Source: Patescibacteria group bacterium UBA5738
Lineage (GTDB): Bacteria > Patescibacteriota > Minisyncoccia > Minisyncoccales > UBA5738
Assembly: GCA_002419295.1 (NCBI GenBank)
Contig: DIFW01000017.1
Span: 169,270-211,863, forward strand
Direction of reading: 5' to 3'
Length of the DNA: 42,594 bases
The notes beneath the pieces were generated by a model, which saw nothing but the letters and a program-made list of their open reading frames with translations, was not told the DNA's origin and did no database searches. Below are positions 31,790 to 40,293 of this stretch, piece after piece. The position numbers and the translations under genes are program-made. Each line of letters opens with the position of its first letter. Within the stretch, counting starts at the first letter, position 1.

Positions 31790-32521
31790 ATGGATGCCAA
31801 ATTTTTTTTGAGATTTATCGTTTTGGCGGCGTTGTTGTTTGTTTTTGTCCCGCCGGCCGGCGCGCATCTGCCGCGGATGGAAGGGGCGAACGCCGAAATT
31901 AAAATTGAAAGGCCGGAAATTTCCAAAGCATATTATGGTTGGCTGGAAGGCGAGCCGGCGGTTTATTCGATTGACGCGAAAGCGCCGTTTTTGCTTTATG
32001 TGAATTTGCTGTCGCCGCGGATTGAAACGGGAAGAATTGATTATTCGGCGGTAATTCATAAAGACGGAGAGATTTTTGCCAACATTCCCGCCGATAACTC
32101 ATTGTGGTTGGTTACATATGAGCCGTTCGCCAATGATTATTACGCCAAGGGTCCGGAGTGGGCGCAAAAAGTTCCTTCCGGAAAATATGAAATTAAAATT
32201 TATAATTCCGGCAACAGCGGCAATTATGTTCTGGCCGTGGGGAAAACCGAAGATCTGTCTTTGGGCGAATTTTTACGCACGCTGGTCGTTTTGCCTCGCG
32301 TAAAGGAAGAATTTTTTGGCAAGCCGTGGTGGCAGGCTTACAGCAATCTTACCGGCTTGATGGCGTTGATCGTTTTTGTGTTTTTTATGATGGCGGCTTA
32401 TTTCGCGGTTTCTTTTTTCCGCCGCCGCCGATTGAAAAAAAAATTGGATATCCAATATGCCGAACACAAAAATAACGGGAACATTGGGGGAAAAGATCGC
32501 GGCGGATTATTTGAAAAATAA
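31790..32521 (+). CDS. Extracytoplasmic protein with signal peptide and C-terminal membrane anchor
   Basis: 243 residues from ATG 31790, preceded by GGAAG. Signal peptide (FFLRFIVLAALLFVFVPPAGA, cleaved near GAH), an extracytoplasmic beta-rich domain (about 25-185), one transmembrane helix (about 200-222, LTGLMALIVFVFFMMAAYFAV) and a basic cytoplasmic tail FFRRRRLKKK. Overlaps the next gene by 65 bp. No known domain; the layout is that of an anchored surface protein. Confidence 0.75.
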   Translation: MDAKFFLRFIVLAALLFVFVPPAGAHLPRMEGANAEIKIERPEISKAYYGWLEGEPAVYSIDAKAPFLLYVNLLSPRIETGRIDYSAVIHKDGEIFANIPADNSLWLVTYEPFANDYYAKGPEWAQKVPSGKYEIKIYNSGNSGNYVLAVGKTEDLSLGEFLRTLVVLPRVKEEFFGKPWWQAYSNLTGLMALIVFVFFMMAAYFAVSFFRRRRLKKKLDIQYAEHKNNGNIGGKDRGGLFEK

Positions 32522-32873
32522 AGGGTATAAGATTTTGGACCGAAATTTTTTTCTGCGCGCTACGGGCGGACCCAAAATCGCCGAAGTGGACATCGTTGCC
32601 AAAAAACGCGATGTTTTCGCGTTTGTAGAGGTGAAAACTATTAAAGCCAACAATAAATTTTTGGCGCAGGATAAAGTTAATGAAACGAAAAAATGGAAGA
32701 TCGCCAAAGCCGCGGAAATGTGGCTGATAAAGAATCGAATTCCGCTTAATTCCAAATGGCAAATCGATGTGATTGCCGTGGAGCTTTTGTCCGACGACCG
32801 CCCCAAAATTTTCCAAAAAATTATCGGTCCAAGATTTACGCTTTCCCATTTTGAAAATATTTCAATAATGTGA
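32457..32873 (+). CDS. YraN/UPF0102-family putative endonuclease
   Basis: 138 residues. GTLGEKIAADYLKNKGYKILDRNF near the start, then EVDIVAKKRDVFAFVEVKT, the PD-(D/E)xK core (Asp and E-V-K), as in the UPF0102 family of Holliday-junction-resolvase-like nucleases. The biological role is not established for the family. Starts inside the last 65 bp of the membrane-protein gene in another frame; a later start would remove the conserved GEKIA helix, so this start is preferred. Confidence 0.85.
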   Translation: MPNTKITGTLGEKIAADYLKNKGYKILDRNFFLRATGGPKIAEVDIVAKKRDVFAFVEVKTIKANNKFLAQDKVNETKKWKIAKAAEMWLIKNRIPLNSKWQIDVIAVELLSDDRPKIFQKIIGPRFTLSHFENISIM

Positions 32874-32888
32874 AATTTTTTCAAATTT

Positions 32889-33572
32889 TTATTGTTTGGC
32901 AAATTTTTTCAGTTTGGCAAGGGAGCGGAAGGTGTGGTCAAGGGCTTTGGAGAAAAATGGCTCGGGGGCGCCGGCGATACTGCCGGTTTTTTGTTTGATG
33001 GCGGCAATCACTTGCGCGGCGGTGAGGGCGGGGGAATAATCCAGCGGCAATTCCAGCCAGCTTTTGCCGACAAAGCGGTTGGTAAAATGCGCGTCGGAGC
33101 CGGCGGTAAACGGCAGGTTGTGCCTTTTCGCGAACGCCGCCGCGGTTTTGTTGCCGCTGAATACCGAAGCGTTTAAAATTTCAATGCCATCGAATTGGCC
33201 AAGATAATTTTCCAAATTTTCGTTGAAACCGCAAAACGAGCCGAAAGGGTGGGCGATAATGCTCGTTCCGTCCTGTTTTTTTATTCTTCGCAATGTTTCA
33301 TTGGCGGACAAATGATCGGGGATTTGTTCTTTGATGTTTAGCGCCAGGATGTCGCCTTGTTTGGATTTGGCTTCTTCGGAGATGATGACAAGCATCGGCA
33401 AGCTGTTTTTTTCGGCGTATTCTCGCGCTTCAAGCGATCCGCGGATATTGCCATGATCGGCGATGGCAATGCATTGAATGCCGCGCGATAACGCCAAATT
33501 AACAATCCGTTTCGGGTCCGCCAGAGAATCAAAAGAATACCGGCTGTGAATATGTAGATCGCATTTGAGCAT
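32889..33572 (-). CDS. PHP-domain phosphoesterase
   Basis: 227 residues. Metal-binding motifs of the PHP family: DLHIHSRYSFD (Asp5, His7, His9), IADHGN (Asp38, His39), IIAHPFG, and GSDAHFTNRFVG. Similar to YciV-like nucleotidases or 5'-3' exonucleases and to histidinol-phosphatase-like proteins; the exact substrate cannot be told. Convergent with the nuclease gene, with a 15-bp gap. Confidence 0.87.
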   Translation of the reverse strand: MLKCDLHIHSRYSFDSLADPKRIVNLALSRGIQCIAIADHGNIRGSLEAREYAEKNSLPMLVIISEEAKSKQGDILALNIKEQIPDHLSANETLRRIKKQDGTSIIAHPFGSFCGFNENLENYLGQFDGIEILNASVFSGNKTAAAFAKRHNLPFTAGSDAHFTNRFVGKSWLELPLDYSPALTAAQVIAAIKQKTGSIAGAPEPFFSKALDHTFRSLAKLKKFAKQ

Positions 33573-33609
33573 ATTGGAAATTTTATCATAAAGTAGTAAA
33601 GTAGCAATA

Positions 33610-34179
33610 ATGGAGGCGATTAGTTTTATTATTTCCTGTTTTTATTTTTTTCTGCCGGCGTATTTTGCCAATATGACGCCGCCTTTGGTGCGCAACGCCA
33701 GAATTTTTGATTTTTTAGCCAAGCCGGTTGATTTTGGCAAGAGCTGGCGCGGCAAGAGAATTTTTGGCGACCACAAAACTTGGCGCGGCGCGGCGGTTGC
33801 TTTGGCGGTGGGAATGGGGATCGCGCTGTTGCAATGGTGGCTCTACCGGTTTTCTTGGGCGATGGAGCTTTCATTGCTGGATTACAAATCGGTCAATCTA
33901 TGGATATTTTCCTTGCTTTTTGCCGGTGGCGCGGTGGCGGGCGATTTGGCCGCGGCGTTTATCAAGCGGCGTTTGGGTTTGCCGCCGGGGGCGCCCTTTA
34001 TGCCGTGGGACCAAACCAATTATGTGATCGGCAGTTTTATTTTTTTGGAGGGGTATGTGGGACGCTATCTGACCGGCGATTTGCTGGTATGGGGCACGAT
34101 CTTCGCGATGACATTTTTTTTGCATATTCTGTTTAACCGCTTCGGCTATGACATCGGCCTGCACAAGGCCAAATGGTAG
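33610..34179 (+). CDS. CDP-archaeol synthase (CarS/DUF46)-like membrane protein
   Basis: 189 residues, about five transmembrane helices. Motifs PAYFANMTPP (about 16-25), GDHKTWRG (53-60), GDLAAAFIKRR and LPPGAPFMPWDQTNYVIG match the CarS/CdsA-like family that makes CDP-activated lipid alcohols from CTP; in archaea the substrate is the unsaturated digeranylgeranylglycerol phosphate. In a bacterial context it may act on diacyl or other lipid alcohol substrates. Conserved charged residues are intact. Confidence 0.85.
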   Translation: MEAISFIISCFYFFLPAYFANMTPPLVRNARIFDFLAKPVDFGKSWRGKRIFGDHKTWRGAAVALAVGMGIALLQWWLYRFSWAMELSLLDYKSVNLWIFSLLFAGGAVAGDLAAAFIKRRLGLPPGAPFMPWDQTNYVIGSFIFLEGYVGRYLTGDLLVWGTIFAMTFFLHILFNRFGYDIGLHKAKW

Positions 34180-34222
34180 AATCGGCGTTTGCCGTTAAAA
34201 GCAATTCAAAGTGATTTGATTT

Positions 34223-34603
34223 ATGAATAATTTTATAGATCGTGTTTTCGGCGGAATTTTTGAGCTGGCCTCGGCGGCGGCAATCGTTCTTTTCGGCGGT
34301 TATTTTTCCCGCGTCATCGGCGACGGAACGCAAGATTTATTTGCGCGCTCCGCAATCGGCCGGATCGTTGGGAAGTCAAAACGAGGGAAAGCGATTATCA
34401 AAGCGAAAGTTTTGGGCAAAGCGGTTAGAATATGGATATTGGCATTCTTTTTGATGGTAAGCGCCGAGATTTTGCGCTTGGAAGGAGTCAGCCGGTTTTT
34501 AAACGAAGCGGTGATTTACGGAGGATATGCCGCCGGCGCGGTTCTGATTTTTTTTGCCATAATTTTTTTTGCCGATATTTTCCGCCAAAAAATTAAAAAA
34601 TAG
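34223..34603 (+). CDS. Hypothetical membrane protein
   Basis: 126 residues, three probable transmembrane helices (about 12-30, 71-88, 99-119) and basic loops (GKSKRGKAIIKAKVLGKAVR). It lies 43 bp after the CarS-like gene in the same direction. No family recognised. The 157 bp after it hold no gene. Confidence 0.65.
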   Translation: MNNFIDRVFGGIFELASAAAIVLFGGYFSRVIGDGTQDLFARSAIGRIVGKSKRGKAIIKAKVLGKAVRIWILAFFLMVSAEILRLEGVSRFLNEAVIYGGYAAGAVLIFFAIIFFADIFRQKIKK

Positions 34604-34760
34604 GCGTTTGAGTTTGCCGGAGAAAAACAAATGTCTATTTATTTTTGGTAAGGTGGACGCGGCGATGGCGCAAATTGCCGCCGATTTCAAAATTTGAATC
34701 TGCGTTCGTTATGTGATAGAGTGGAGAATTGAAATTGGAATTGGAATTGAACTTAATCCT

Positions 34761-35429
34761 ATGCAAATAATTTGGCACGGACAATCTTGTTTTGAAATCA
34801 TCGTTTCCAAGGGGAAGGGGGAGAATATCGTGATTTTGATTGACCCGCCCGGCGAGGCCGAGACCGGCCTTAAAGCTCCGGCGAAAACCGGCGCGCAAAT
34901 TGTTTTGCTGTCGAACAATTCCTATACCTTGGGGAAAGGCGATCTGGACAAAATCGCGCCCGGCGCTTTCGTGGTTGACGGGCCGGGAGAATACGAGATC
35001 AAGGGGATTTATGTCCGCGGCACGGATTTTAATTTCGGCAAAACCGGCGTTTCGGCAGAATCGCCGGCGGGAACGATTTACACCATTGAGGCCGAGGAAA
35101 TGAAGCTGTGCCACTTGGGAAATTTTTCGGACAAGGAATTGGCGATGGCGCAGGTGGAAAAGATCGGCAATGTTGATATTTTGATGTTTCCCGTTCTCGG
35201 CGGCAAAGATTTGGGCGCCAAAGAAACATTAAAAATTATTTCGCAGATAGAGCCCAGCATCGGCGTGCCGATGAATTATGAAATTCCAAAACTGAAATTG
35301 GAGGCCGGCGATTTGAAAGAATTTTTGAAGGCCGCGGGGGTGGGCCAAATTGAACCTTTGCCGAAGTTAACCATCAAGAAAAAAGAAATTTCTCCCGAAG
35401 AAGCGAAAATCATTGTGCTGAACCCGTAA
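34761..35429 (+). CDS. MBL-fold protein lacking the metal-binding HxHxDH motif
   Basis: 222 residues from ATG 34761. Starts like UPF0173-type metallo-beta-lactamase-fold hydrolases (MQIIWHGQSCFEI, then ILIDPPGEAETGLK). In place of T-H-x-H-x-D-H it reads LLSNNSYTLGKGD, and the later metal ligands are also changed (VDGPGEYEIKG is kept, ending DILMFPVLGGKDLG). It therefore looks like a catalytically dead or repurposed fold, a common feature of Patescibacteria proteins, which may bind ligand or RNA. No partner is suggested by position. Confidence 0.8.
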   Translation: MQIIWHGQSCFEIIVSKGKGENIVILIDPPGEAETGLKAPAKTGAQIVLLSNNSYTLGKGDLDKIAPGAFVVDGPGEYEIKGIYVRGTDFNFGKTGVSAESPAGTIYTIEAEEMKLCHLGNFSDKELAMAQVEKIGNVDILMFPVLGGKDLGAKETLKIISQIEPSIGVPMNYEIPKLKLEAGDLKEFLKAAGVGQIEPLPKLTIKKKEISPEEAKIIVLNP

Positions 35430-35536
35430 TTTCCAATTAACAATTTTCAATTTCCAATGAATGTTACAATTTCTAATACTCCAAACAGAATTCAAATTAG
35501 CATTCCGTTTGGCTCATTGATAATTGAAAATTCATT

Positions 35537-35568
35537 GTCCGCCGGAGGCGGACCCGTCCTTTGGCGGG
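35537..35568. repeat. Intergenic GC hairpins in front of gyrA
   Basis: GTCCGCC-GGA-GGCGGAC (35537-35553) is followed by CCCG...CGGG (35553-35568). The 14-mer at 35554-35567 is the reverse complement of 6678-6691. Flanked by AATTGAAAATT runs, like the spacers at 6592 and 13340. Confidence 0.6.
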
Positions 35569-35606
35569 AAAATTGAAGTTTGAAAATTGAAAATTGAGCA
35601 AGATTT

Positions 35607-38141
35607 ATGGCTAAATCGAAAAAATCGGATAAGGACCAGGGAAAACTGGAATTCGAACAAGTCAAATCGGCCGAGATTGTGTCGGTGATGAAGGATTCCT
35701 ACATTGATTACGCGATGTCGGTGATTGTGTCGCGCGCGCTTCCCGATGTAAGGGATGGATTAAAGCCCGCTCAGCGGCGCATTCTTTATGTGATGCTGGA
35801 AGAGGGATTGCGGCACACCGCCAAGTACAGAAAATCCGCTACGGTGGTCGGTTCCACTTTGGGCCGCTATCATCCTCATGGCGATGCCGCGGTCTATGAT
35901 ACCATGGTGCGTTTGGCGCAAGATTTCACTCTGCGCTATCCTTTGGTGCAGGGCCAAGGCAATTTCGGATCAATTGATGGCGATTCGGCGGCGGCGATGC
36001 GCTACACCGAGTGCCGCTTGTCGCGCGCCGGCGAGGCGGTTTTGGAGGATATTGACAAAAACACGGTTGATTTTATCGATAACTATGACGGCACGCGCAA
36101 AGAACCGGCGGTTTTGCCGTCTCCTTTGCCCCAGCTGTTTTTAAACGGCTCTTTGGGTATTGCCGTGGGGATGGCCACCAATATTCCGCCGCATAATTTG
36201 GGGGAAGTCTGCGACGCGCTGGTCTATTTGCTGGATGAGCCGAAAGCCGCCACGGAAGATTTGTTCCAATTCATCAAAGGGCCCGATTTTCCGCTGGGCG
36301 GCGAAATTTTTGACCGCAAAGAAATTATCGCGGCCTATTCGCAAGGCAAAGGCCCGATCGTTTGCCGCGGCAAGGCGGAAATTATCCAAAACGAAAAAAC
36401 CGATCGCTATCAAATCATCATCGCTTCCATTCCTTACCAAGTGCAAAAATCAAGCTTGTTGGAACAAATTGCCAAGCTGGTGGCGGAAAAAAAGATTGAC
36501 GGCGTCAAGGATGTGCGCGACGAATCCGACAAAGAGGGGATGCGCGTGGCGATTGATTTGAACCGCGACGCCCAGCCGCAAAAAATTCTCAACCGGCTCT
36601 ACAAGTTCACGGATCTCCAGCGCACTTTCCATTTGAATATGCTGGCGCTGGTGGATGGAATCCAGCCGGAGGTTTTGAGTTTGGCGCAGGCGTTGAATTA
36701 TTTTTTGGACCATCGCAAACAAGTGGTTACGCGCCGCACTCAGTTTGAGCTTGACCGCGCCAAAGATCGGGCGCATATTTTGCGCGGATTGGTGAAATGT
36801 TTGGCCGATATTGACGAGGTGATCCGTATCATCCGCAAATCCGAGAACCGCGAAGACGCGCGCAACAATTTGATGAAGCGGTTCAAATTGGACGAAATCC
36901 AAGCCAACGCGATTTTGGAAACCAAGCTTGCGGCGCTGGCGCGGCTGGAGCGGGAAAAAATAGACAACGAGCTTAAAGAGCTGGAAGCCAAAATCGAGGA
37001 ATATTCCGGCGTATTAAAAAGTCCGGCCAAGATCAAAGCGGTGATCAAGAAGGAGCTGGCGAAGGCCAAAGAAACCTATGGCGACGAACGGCGCACCAAA
37101 GTCTATATCCACAAAATCGGCGAAATTTCCGAAGCCGACCTGATTCCCGACGAAGAGGTGGCAATCACGCTTACCAATTCCGGGTACATCAAGCGGATTG
37201 ATCCCAAAACCTACAAAATCCAAAAACGGGGCGGCAAGGGGATTATCGGCCTTAAAACCGTGGGCGATGATATCGTGGAGCAATCGCTGATCGCCAACAC
37301 TCACGACCGGATTTTGTTTTTCACCGATCTGGGGCGGGTTTTCCAAACTTTGGCCTACGAAATTCCCGAGGGCGCGCGCGTGGCCAAGGGCCGGGCGCTG
37401 GTTAATTTTTTGGATTTGGGGCCGCAGGAAAAAGTGCTCTACTTAATGTCGCTGGGCCGCGCCGGCGCGGATAAAGGCAAATCAAAATCAAACGGCGGCG
37501 GGCAAAACGATGAAGGCAAATATCTTCTCATCGTGACCAAGAACGGCATTGCCAAGAAAACCGCGATAGATGATTTTGACAATATCCGCCGCTCGGGGCT
37601 GATTGCCATCACTTTGAAAAAAGGCGATTTGTTGCGCAAGGTGGCCAAAACTTCCGGCGATGACGAATTGATCGTGGTGACCAAAAAAGGCCAATCGGTG
37701 CGTTTCAAAGAAAAAGATGTGCGTCCGATGGGGCGGCAAGCCGCGGGCATCAAGGCTATCGCGCTGAAGCGGGGCGATGAAGTGGTGGGGATGGACGCGG
37801 TTTCGGCCAAGCCGGCGGCTGGCGCGGACGGCAAGCCTGTTCGGCGGCTGGTGCTGGCGGTGATGGAAAACGGCTATGGCAAACGCACTGATATCAAAGA
37901 ATACCGTTTGCAAAACCGCGGCGGTTCGGGGATCAAAGCCGCGGAGATTACCGCCAAAACCGGCGAATTGGTGACTTCGTTCGTTCTAACCGATGAAGAA
38001 GAATTGATGGTGATTTCCAAGAAGGGGCAGGTAATCCGCGTTCCCATTGAGGGTATTTCGGTGTTGTCGCGCCCCACGCAAGGCGTGCGCATTATGCGCT
38101 TGGACGATGGCGATAAAGTGGCATCGGCCATTTGCATATAA
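35607..38141 (+). CDS. gyrA: DNA gyrase subunit A
   Basis: 844 residues, the nicking and passage subunit of gyrase. Catalytic Tyr133 in AAMRYTECRL (Tyr122 in E. coli). Quinolone-determining region GRYHPHGDAAVYDTM: Ala94 stands where E. coli has Ser83, Asp98 at the Asp87 position. Coiled-coil domain at about 370-500. The C-terminal beta-pinwheel has the GyrA box QKRGGKG (about 538-544) and a degenerate later copy QNRGGSG; these support GyrA rather than ParC. One insertion with GADKGKSKSNGGGQNDEGK (about 621-639) looks like a flexible loop. Its own spacer repeat lies upstream; gyrB is not in the window. Confidence 0.96.
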   Translation: MAKSKKSDKDQGKLEFEQVKSAEIVSVMKDSYIDYAMSVIVSRALPDVRDGLKPAQRRILYVMLEEGLRHTAKYRKSATVVGSTLGRYHPHGDAAVYDTMVRLAQDFTLRYPLVQGQGNFGSIDGDSAAAMRYTECRLSRAGEAVLEDIDKNTVDFIDNYDGTRKEPAVLPSPLPQLFLNGSLGIAVGMATNIPPHNLGEVCDALVYLLDEPKAATEDLFQFIKGPDFPLGGEIFDRKEIIAAYSQGKGPIVCRGKAEIIQNEKTDRYQIIIASIPYQVQKSSLLEQIAKLVAEKKIDGVKDVRDESDKEGMRVAIDLNRDAQPQKILNRLYKFTDLQRTFHLNMLALVDGIQPEVLSLAQALNYFLDHRKQVVTRRTQFELDRAKDRAHILRGLVKCLADIDEVIRIIRKSENREDARNNLMKRFKLDEIQANAILETKLAALARLEREKIDNELKELEAKIEEYSGVLKSPAKIKAVIKKELAKAKETYGDERRTKVYIHKIGEISEADLIPDEEVAITLTNSGYIKRIDPKTYKIQKRGGKGIIGLKTVGDDIVEQSLIANTHDRILFFTDLGRVFQTLAYEIPEGARVAKGRALVNFLDLGPQEKVLYLMSLGRAGADKGKSKSNGGGQNDEGKYLLIVTKNGIAKKTAIDDFDNIRRSGLIAITLKKGDLLRKVAKTSGDDELIVVTKKGQSVRFKEKDVRPMGRQAAGIKAIALKRGDEVVGMDAVSAKPAAGADGKPVRRLVLAVMENGYGKRTDIKEYRLQNRGGSGIKAAEITAKTGELVTSFVLTDEEELMVISKKGQVIRVPIEGISVLSRPTQGVRIMRLDDGDKVASAICI

Positions 38142-38166
38142 TTTCCCCGCGTTATAAAATCATTGT

Positions 38167-38691
38167 ATGGTGTCCGCTTTTGCCAATCCCAAAGAAATTT
38201 TAGCCAATCATCTGGCGCTAAAGAGGAATATGCTGGCCGCGGATTTTGGTTGCGGTTCGGGCGAATGGGCGGCGGCGGTTGCCGAAATTGTGGAGCATGG
38301 CAAAATCTATGCCATTGATTTGCTGGAAGAACCGCTGTCGGCGGCCAGAAGCCGCGCCCGGGTTGCCGGTTTGGAAAACATTGAATTTGCCAAAGGCGAT
38401 ATCGAGAAATTAATCCCTCGATTGCGCGCCGATTCGCTTGATTTGGTCTTGATGACGAATTTGCTGTTTCAAGTGAAAGACAAAAAGGCGGTGTTCGAGG
38501 AAGCCAAAAGAGTATTAAGGCCCGGCGGCAAAATTTTGGTGATTGATTGGAAAGAGGGAATTGCCATCGGTCCGGCGGAGAAGTTATCCCAAGAAGCGGT
38601 CAAGGAATTTGCCGCGCAGTCCGGGTTTGGGTTGATTGATGAATTTGCCGCCGCTAATTTCCACTACGGCCTTGTTTTTGAAAAATTATAG
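38167..38691 (+). CDS. Class I SAM-dependent methyltransferase (UbiE-like)
   Basis: 174 residues. Motif I ADFGCGSGEW (about 25-34), then YAIDLLEEPLSAAR, FAKGDIEKL, and motif IV-VI LVLMTNLLF and RVLRPGGKILVIDWKE. The fold and order fit UbiE/Coq5-type methyltransferases; substrate unknown. 25 bp after gyrA and 13 bp before the pilin genes, so it may be cotranscribed with either. Confidence 0.88.
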   Translation: MVSAFANPKEILANHLALKRNMLAADFGCGSGEWAAAVAEIVEHGKIYAIDLLEEPLSAARSRARVAGLENIEFAKGDIEKLIPRLRADSLDLVLMTNLLFQVKDKKAVFEEAKRVLRPGGKILVIDWKEGIAIGPAEKLSQEAVKEFAAQSGFGLIDEFAAANFHYGLVFEKL

Positions 38692-38704
38692 AAAAAATCA
38701 GAAT

Positions 38705-39058
38705 ATGTCCAATCTTTTTAAAAAAGTATCCGTTGCCGCGGTGTTGTTCATTGCCGGAGCGACTGCCGCGCGAGCGCAAGTTTCATTTGTCAATCCGCTT
38801 ACCGGCGATAAAGGACCCGGCGGCAAAAGTCTTGGCGAGATGATCAGCGGCGTGATGGGATTTTTTTTATGGGTGGCGATTATTGTTTGCCCGGCGTTAA
38901 TTTTATGGGGTGCGCTTTTGATTGCCACATCCGGCGGATCGGAAGAAAAAACCAAGCAGGGCCGGCAATTCATCACCTACGCGGCGGTGGGGTTGGTGAT
39001 TATTTTGCTTTCCAATGCCATCAGAGCGATTATTTTTGACATTGTAAGCGCCAAATAA
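38705..39058 (+). CDS. TrbC/VirB2-like pilin protein, copy 1
   Basis: 117 residues from ATG 38705. Signal peptide (FKKVSVAAVLFIAGATAARA, cut before QVSF), then two transmembrane helices (about 48-72 and 90-110) with a short polar loop SGGSEEKTKQGRQ. This is the T4SS-pilin layout common in Patescibacteria. Four such genes lie in a row. The mature peptide is about 93 residues. Confidence 0.83.
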   Translation: MSNLFKKVSVAAVLFIAGATAARAQVSFVNPLTGDKGPGGKSLGEMISGVMGFFLWVAIIVCPALILWGALLIATSGGSEEKTKQGRQFITYAAVGLVIILLSNAIRAIIFDIVSAK

Positions 39059-39062
39059 CAAT

Positions 39063-39422
39063 ATGACAAAGATTAATTTTTTGAAATTGGCGGTGGTAGC
39101 GGTGGTCATGTCTTTTACCTTGACCGCCGGATTTGCCATGGCGCAAGCGGTAACATTGGAACCGCCCATCAAAAACGAATCCGGGAGCGGGGCGGAAGTG
39201 GAAGATATTATCGGCAAGGTTGCCGGAGTGATTTTTTGGCTGGGACTGATGATTTGCCCGATCGGGATCATCTGGGGCGGATTTGAAATTGCCACGGCCG
39301 GCGGCGATCAAAATAAAATTACCAAAGGTCGGCAAATCATTTTATATTCCATCATAGGGTTAGTGATCATTGCCATATCGGCGACGCTTGCCACCGTGAT
39401 TAAAAACATATTAACAGATTAA
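39063..39422 (+). CDS. TrbC/VirB2-like pilin protein, copy 2
   Basis: 119 residues. Signal peptide ending FAMA-Q, then IIGKVAGVIFWLGLMICPIG and a second helix after the polar loop TAGGDQNKITKGRQ. It starts 4 bp after copy 1. Sequence differs clearly from its neighbours outside the helices and the loop, so the duplication is old. Confidence 0.83.
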   Translation: MTKINFLKLAVVAVVMSFTLTAGFAMAQAVTLEPPIKNESGSGAEVEDIIGKVAGVIFWLGLMICPIGIIWGGFEIATAGGDQNKITKGRQIILYSIIGLVIIAISATLATVIKNILTD

Positions 39423-39428
39423 ACAATT

Positions 39429-39812
39429 ATGATTAGCAAAAAAATAAAAAACTTTGGCAGGTTTCTGCAAGCGAAGGTGGCCTTGGCCGCCGCCGCGATT
39501 TTGTTGCTTCCGGGAAAAATTTTGGCGCAAACCACCATCACGGTGAGCGATATGCCCGATGTTGAAGTTCCCACCGATCTTAATATCGGCGCGATGCTTG
39601 GAAAGGTGCAAAGTTATCTTTTCGGCGCGGTGATCGCGGCGTGCGTGTTTATGGTGCTTTGGGGCGGGTTTGATCTGGCAACTTCCGGCGGCGATGAAAC
39701 GAAAGTAACCAAGGCAAAAAACCGGATTCTCTATGCTTCAATCGGCTTGGTTGTGGCGGCGCTCTCAATGGGAATCGTGAGTTTGGTGATGAGTATCGCC
39801 GGCATGGAATAG
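39429..39812 (+). CDS. TrbC/VirB2-like pilin protein, copy 3
   Basis: 127 residues. A longer basic leader (ISKKIKNFGRFLQAKVALAAAAILLLPGKILA, cut before QTTI), a linker VSDMPDVEVPTDLNIG, then two helices with the loop TSGGDETKVTKAKNR. Shares the GG(D/S)E-x-K loop pattern with copies 1 and 2. 6 bp after copy 2. Confidence 0.83.
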   Translation: MISKKIKNFGRFLQAKVALAAAAILLLPGKILAQTTITVSDMPDVEVPTDLNIGAMLGKVQSYLFGAVIAACVFMVLWGGFDLATSGGDETKVTKAKNRILYASIGLVVAALSMGIVSLVMSIAGME

Positions 39813-39839
39813 TTTTAGCTTTGCCCGCGGACAAAAAAA

Positions 39840-39867
39840 TTGACACCGGCTATAATTGCAATATAAT
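39840..39867 (+). promoter_or_regulatory. Promoter of the fourth pilin-like gene
   Basis: TTGACA (39840-39845) and TATAAT (39862-39867), both perfect, spacer 16 bp. It lies after copy 3 and 33 bases before the ATG of copy 4, so copy 4 is transcribed separately and probably strongly. Confidence 0.85.
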
Positions 39868-39900
39868 TAAAGTGTAGACGAGACATTAAATAAATTTAAT

Positions 39901-40260
39901 ATGAAAAAAATTATTTCATTGGCATTGCTTTCGTTGTTGTTCGTGCCGTTTATGGTTTTGGGGCAATCTGATTTTATGCCGGCGGCCAACGAGAAAGTGG
40001 CGGAGGGTCTTGATGCGTATAATTTTTCCGATCAGTCGCTGGTGGGCGTTGTCAATACTATCGGCACCTATGTGATCGGCTTGTTGGTGATTGTGGCGGT
40101 ATTCTATGTGCTGTGGGCGGCATACACCTTTATCACTGCCGCCGGGGAAGCGGAAAAAATTGCCCTCGCGCGCAATCGGATTATGTACGCGGGCATCGGC
40201 GTGATCGTGGCGCTTTTGGCCAGAGGCATTATCGCGCTGGTGTTGCAAGTCGCGCAGTAG
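39901..40260 (+). CDS. TrbC/VirB2-like pilin protein, copy 4
   Basis: 119 residues. Signal peptide ISLALLSLLFVPFMVLG before QSDF, a linker, and two helices (about 57-79, 95-116) with loop AAGEAEKIALARNR. The GGD/E loop has become AGEAEK. It has its own consensus promoter and a terminator behind it, unlike copies 1-3. Possibly the main structural subunit, by expression logic only. Confidence 0.83.
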   Translation: MKKIISLALLSLLFVPFMVLGQSDFMPAANEKVAEGLDAYNFSDQSLVGVVNTIGTYVIGLLVIVAVFYVLWAAYTFITAAGEAEKIALARNRIMYAGIGVIVALLARGIIALVLQVAQ

Positions 40261-40293
40261 CGTTTGCGGTTAACCATTTTTGCTTTATAAAGG

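Noticed and set aside
34604..34760. Very short open frames in the gap before the MBL-fold gene
   Set aside because: At most about 10 codons, no ribosome-binding site and no recognisable product.
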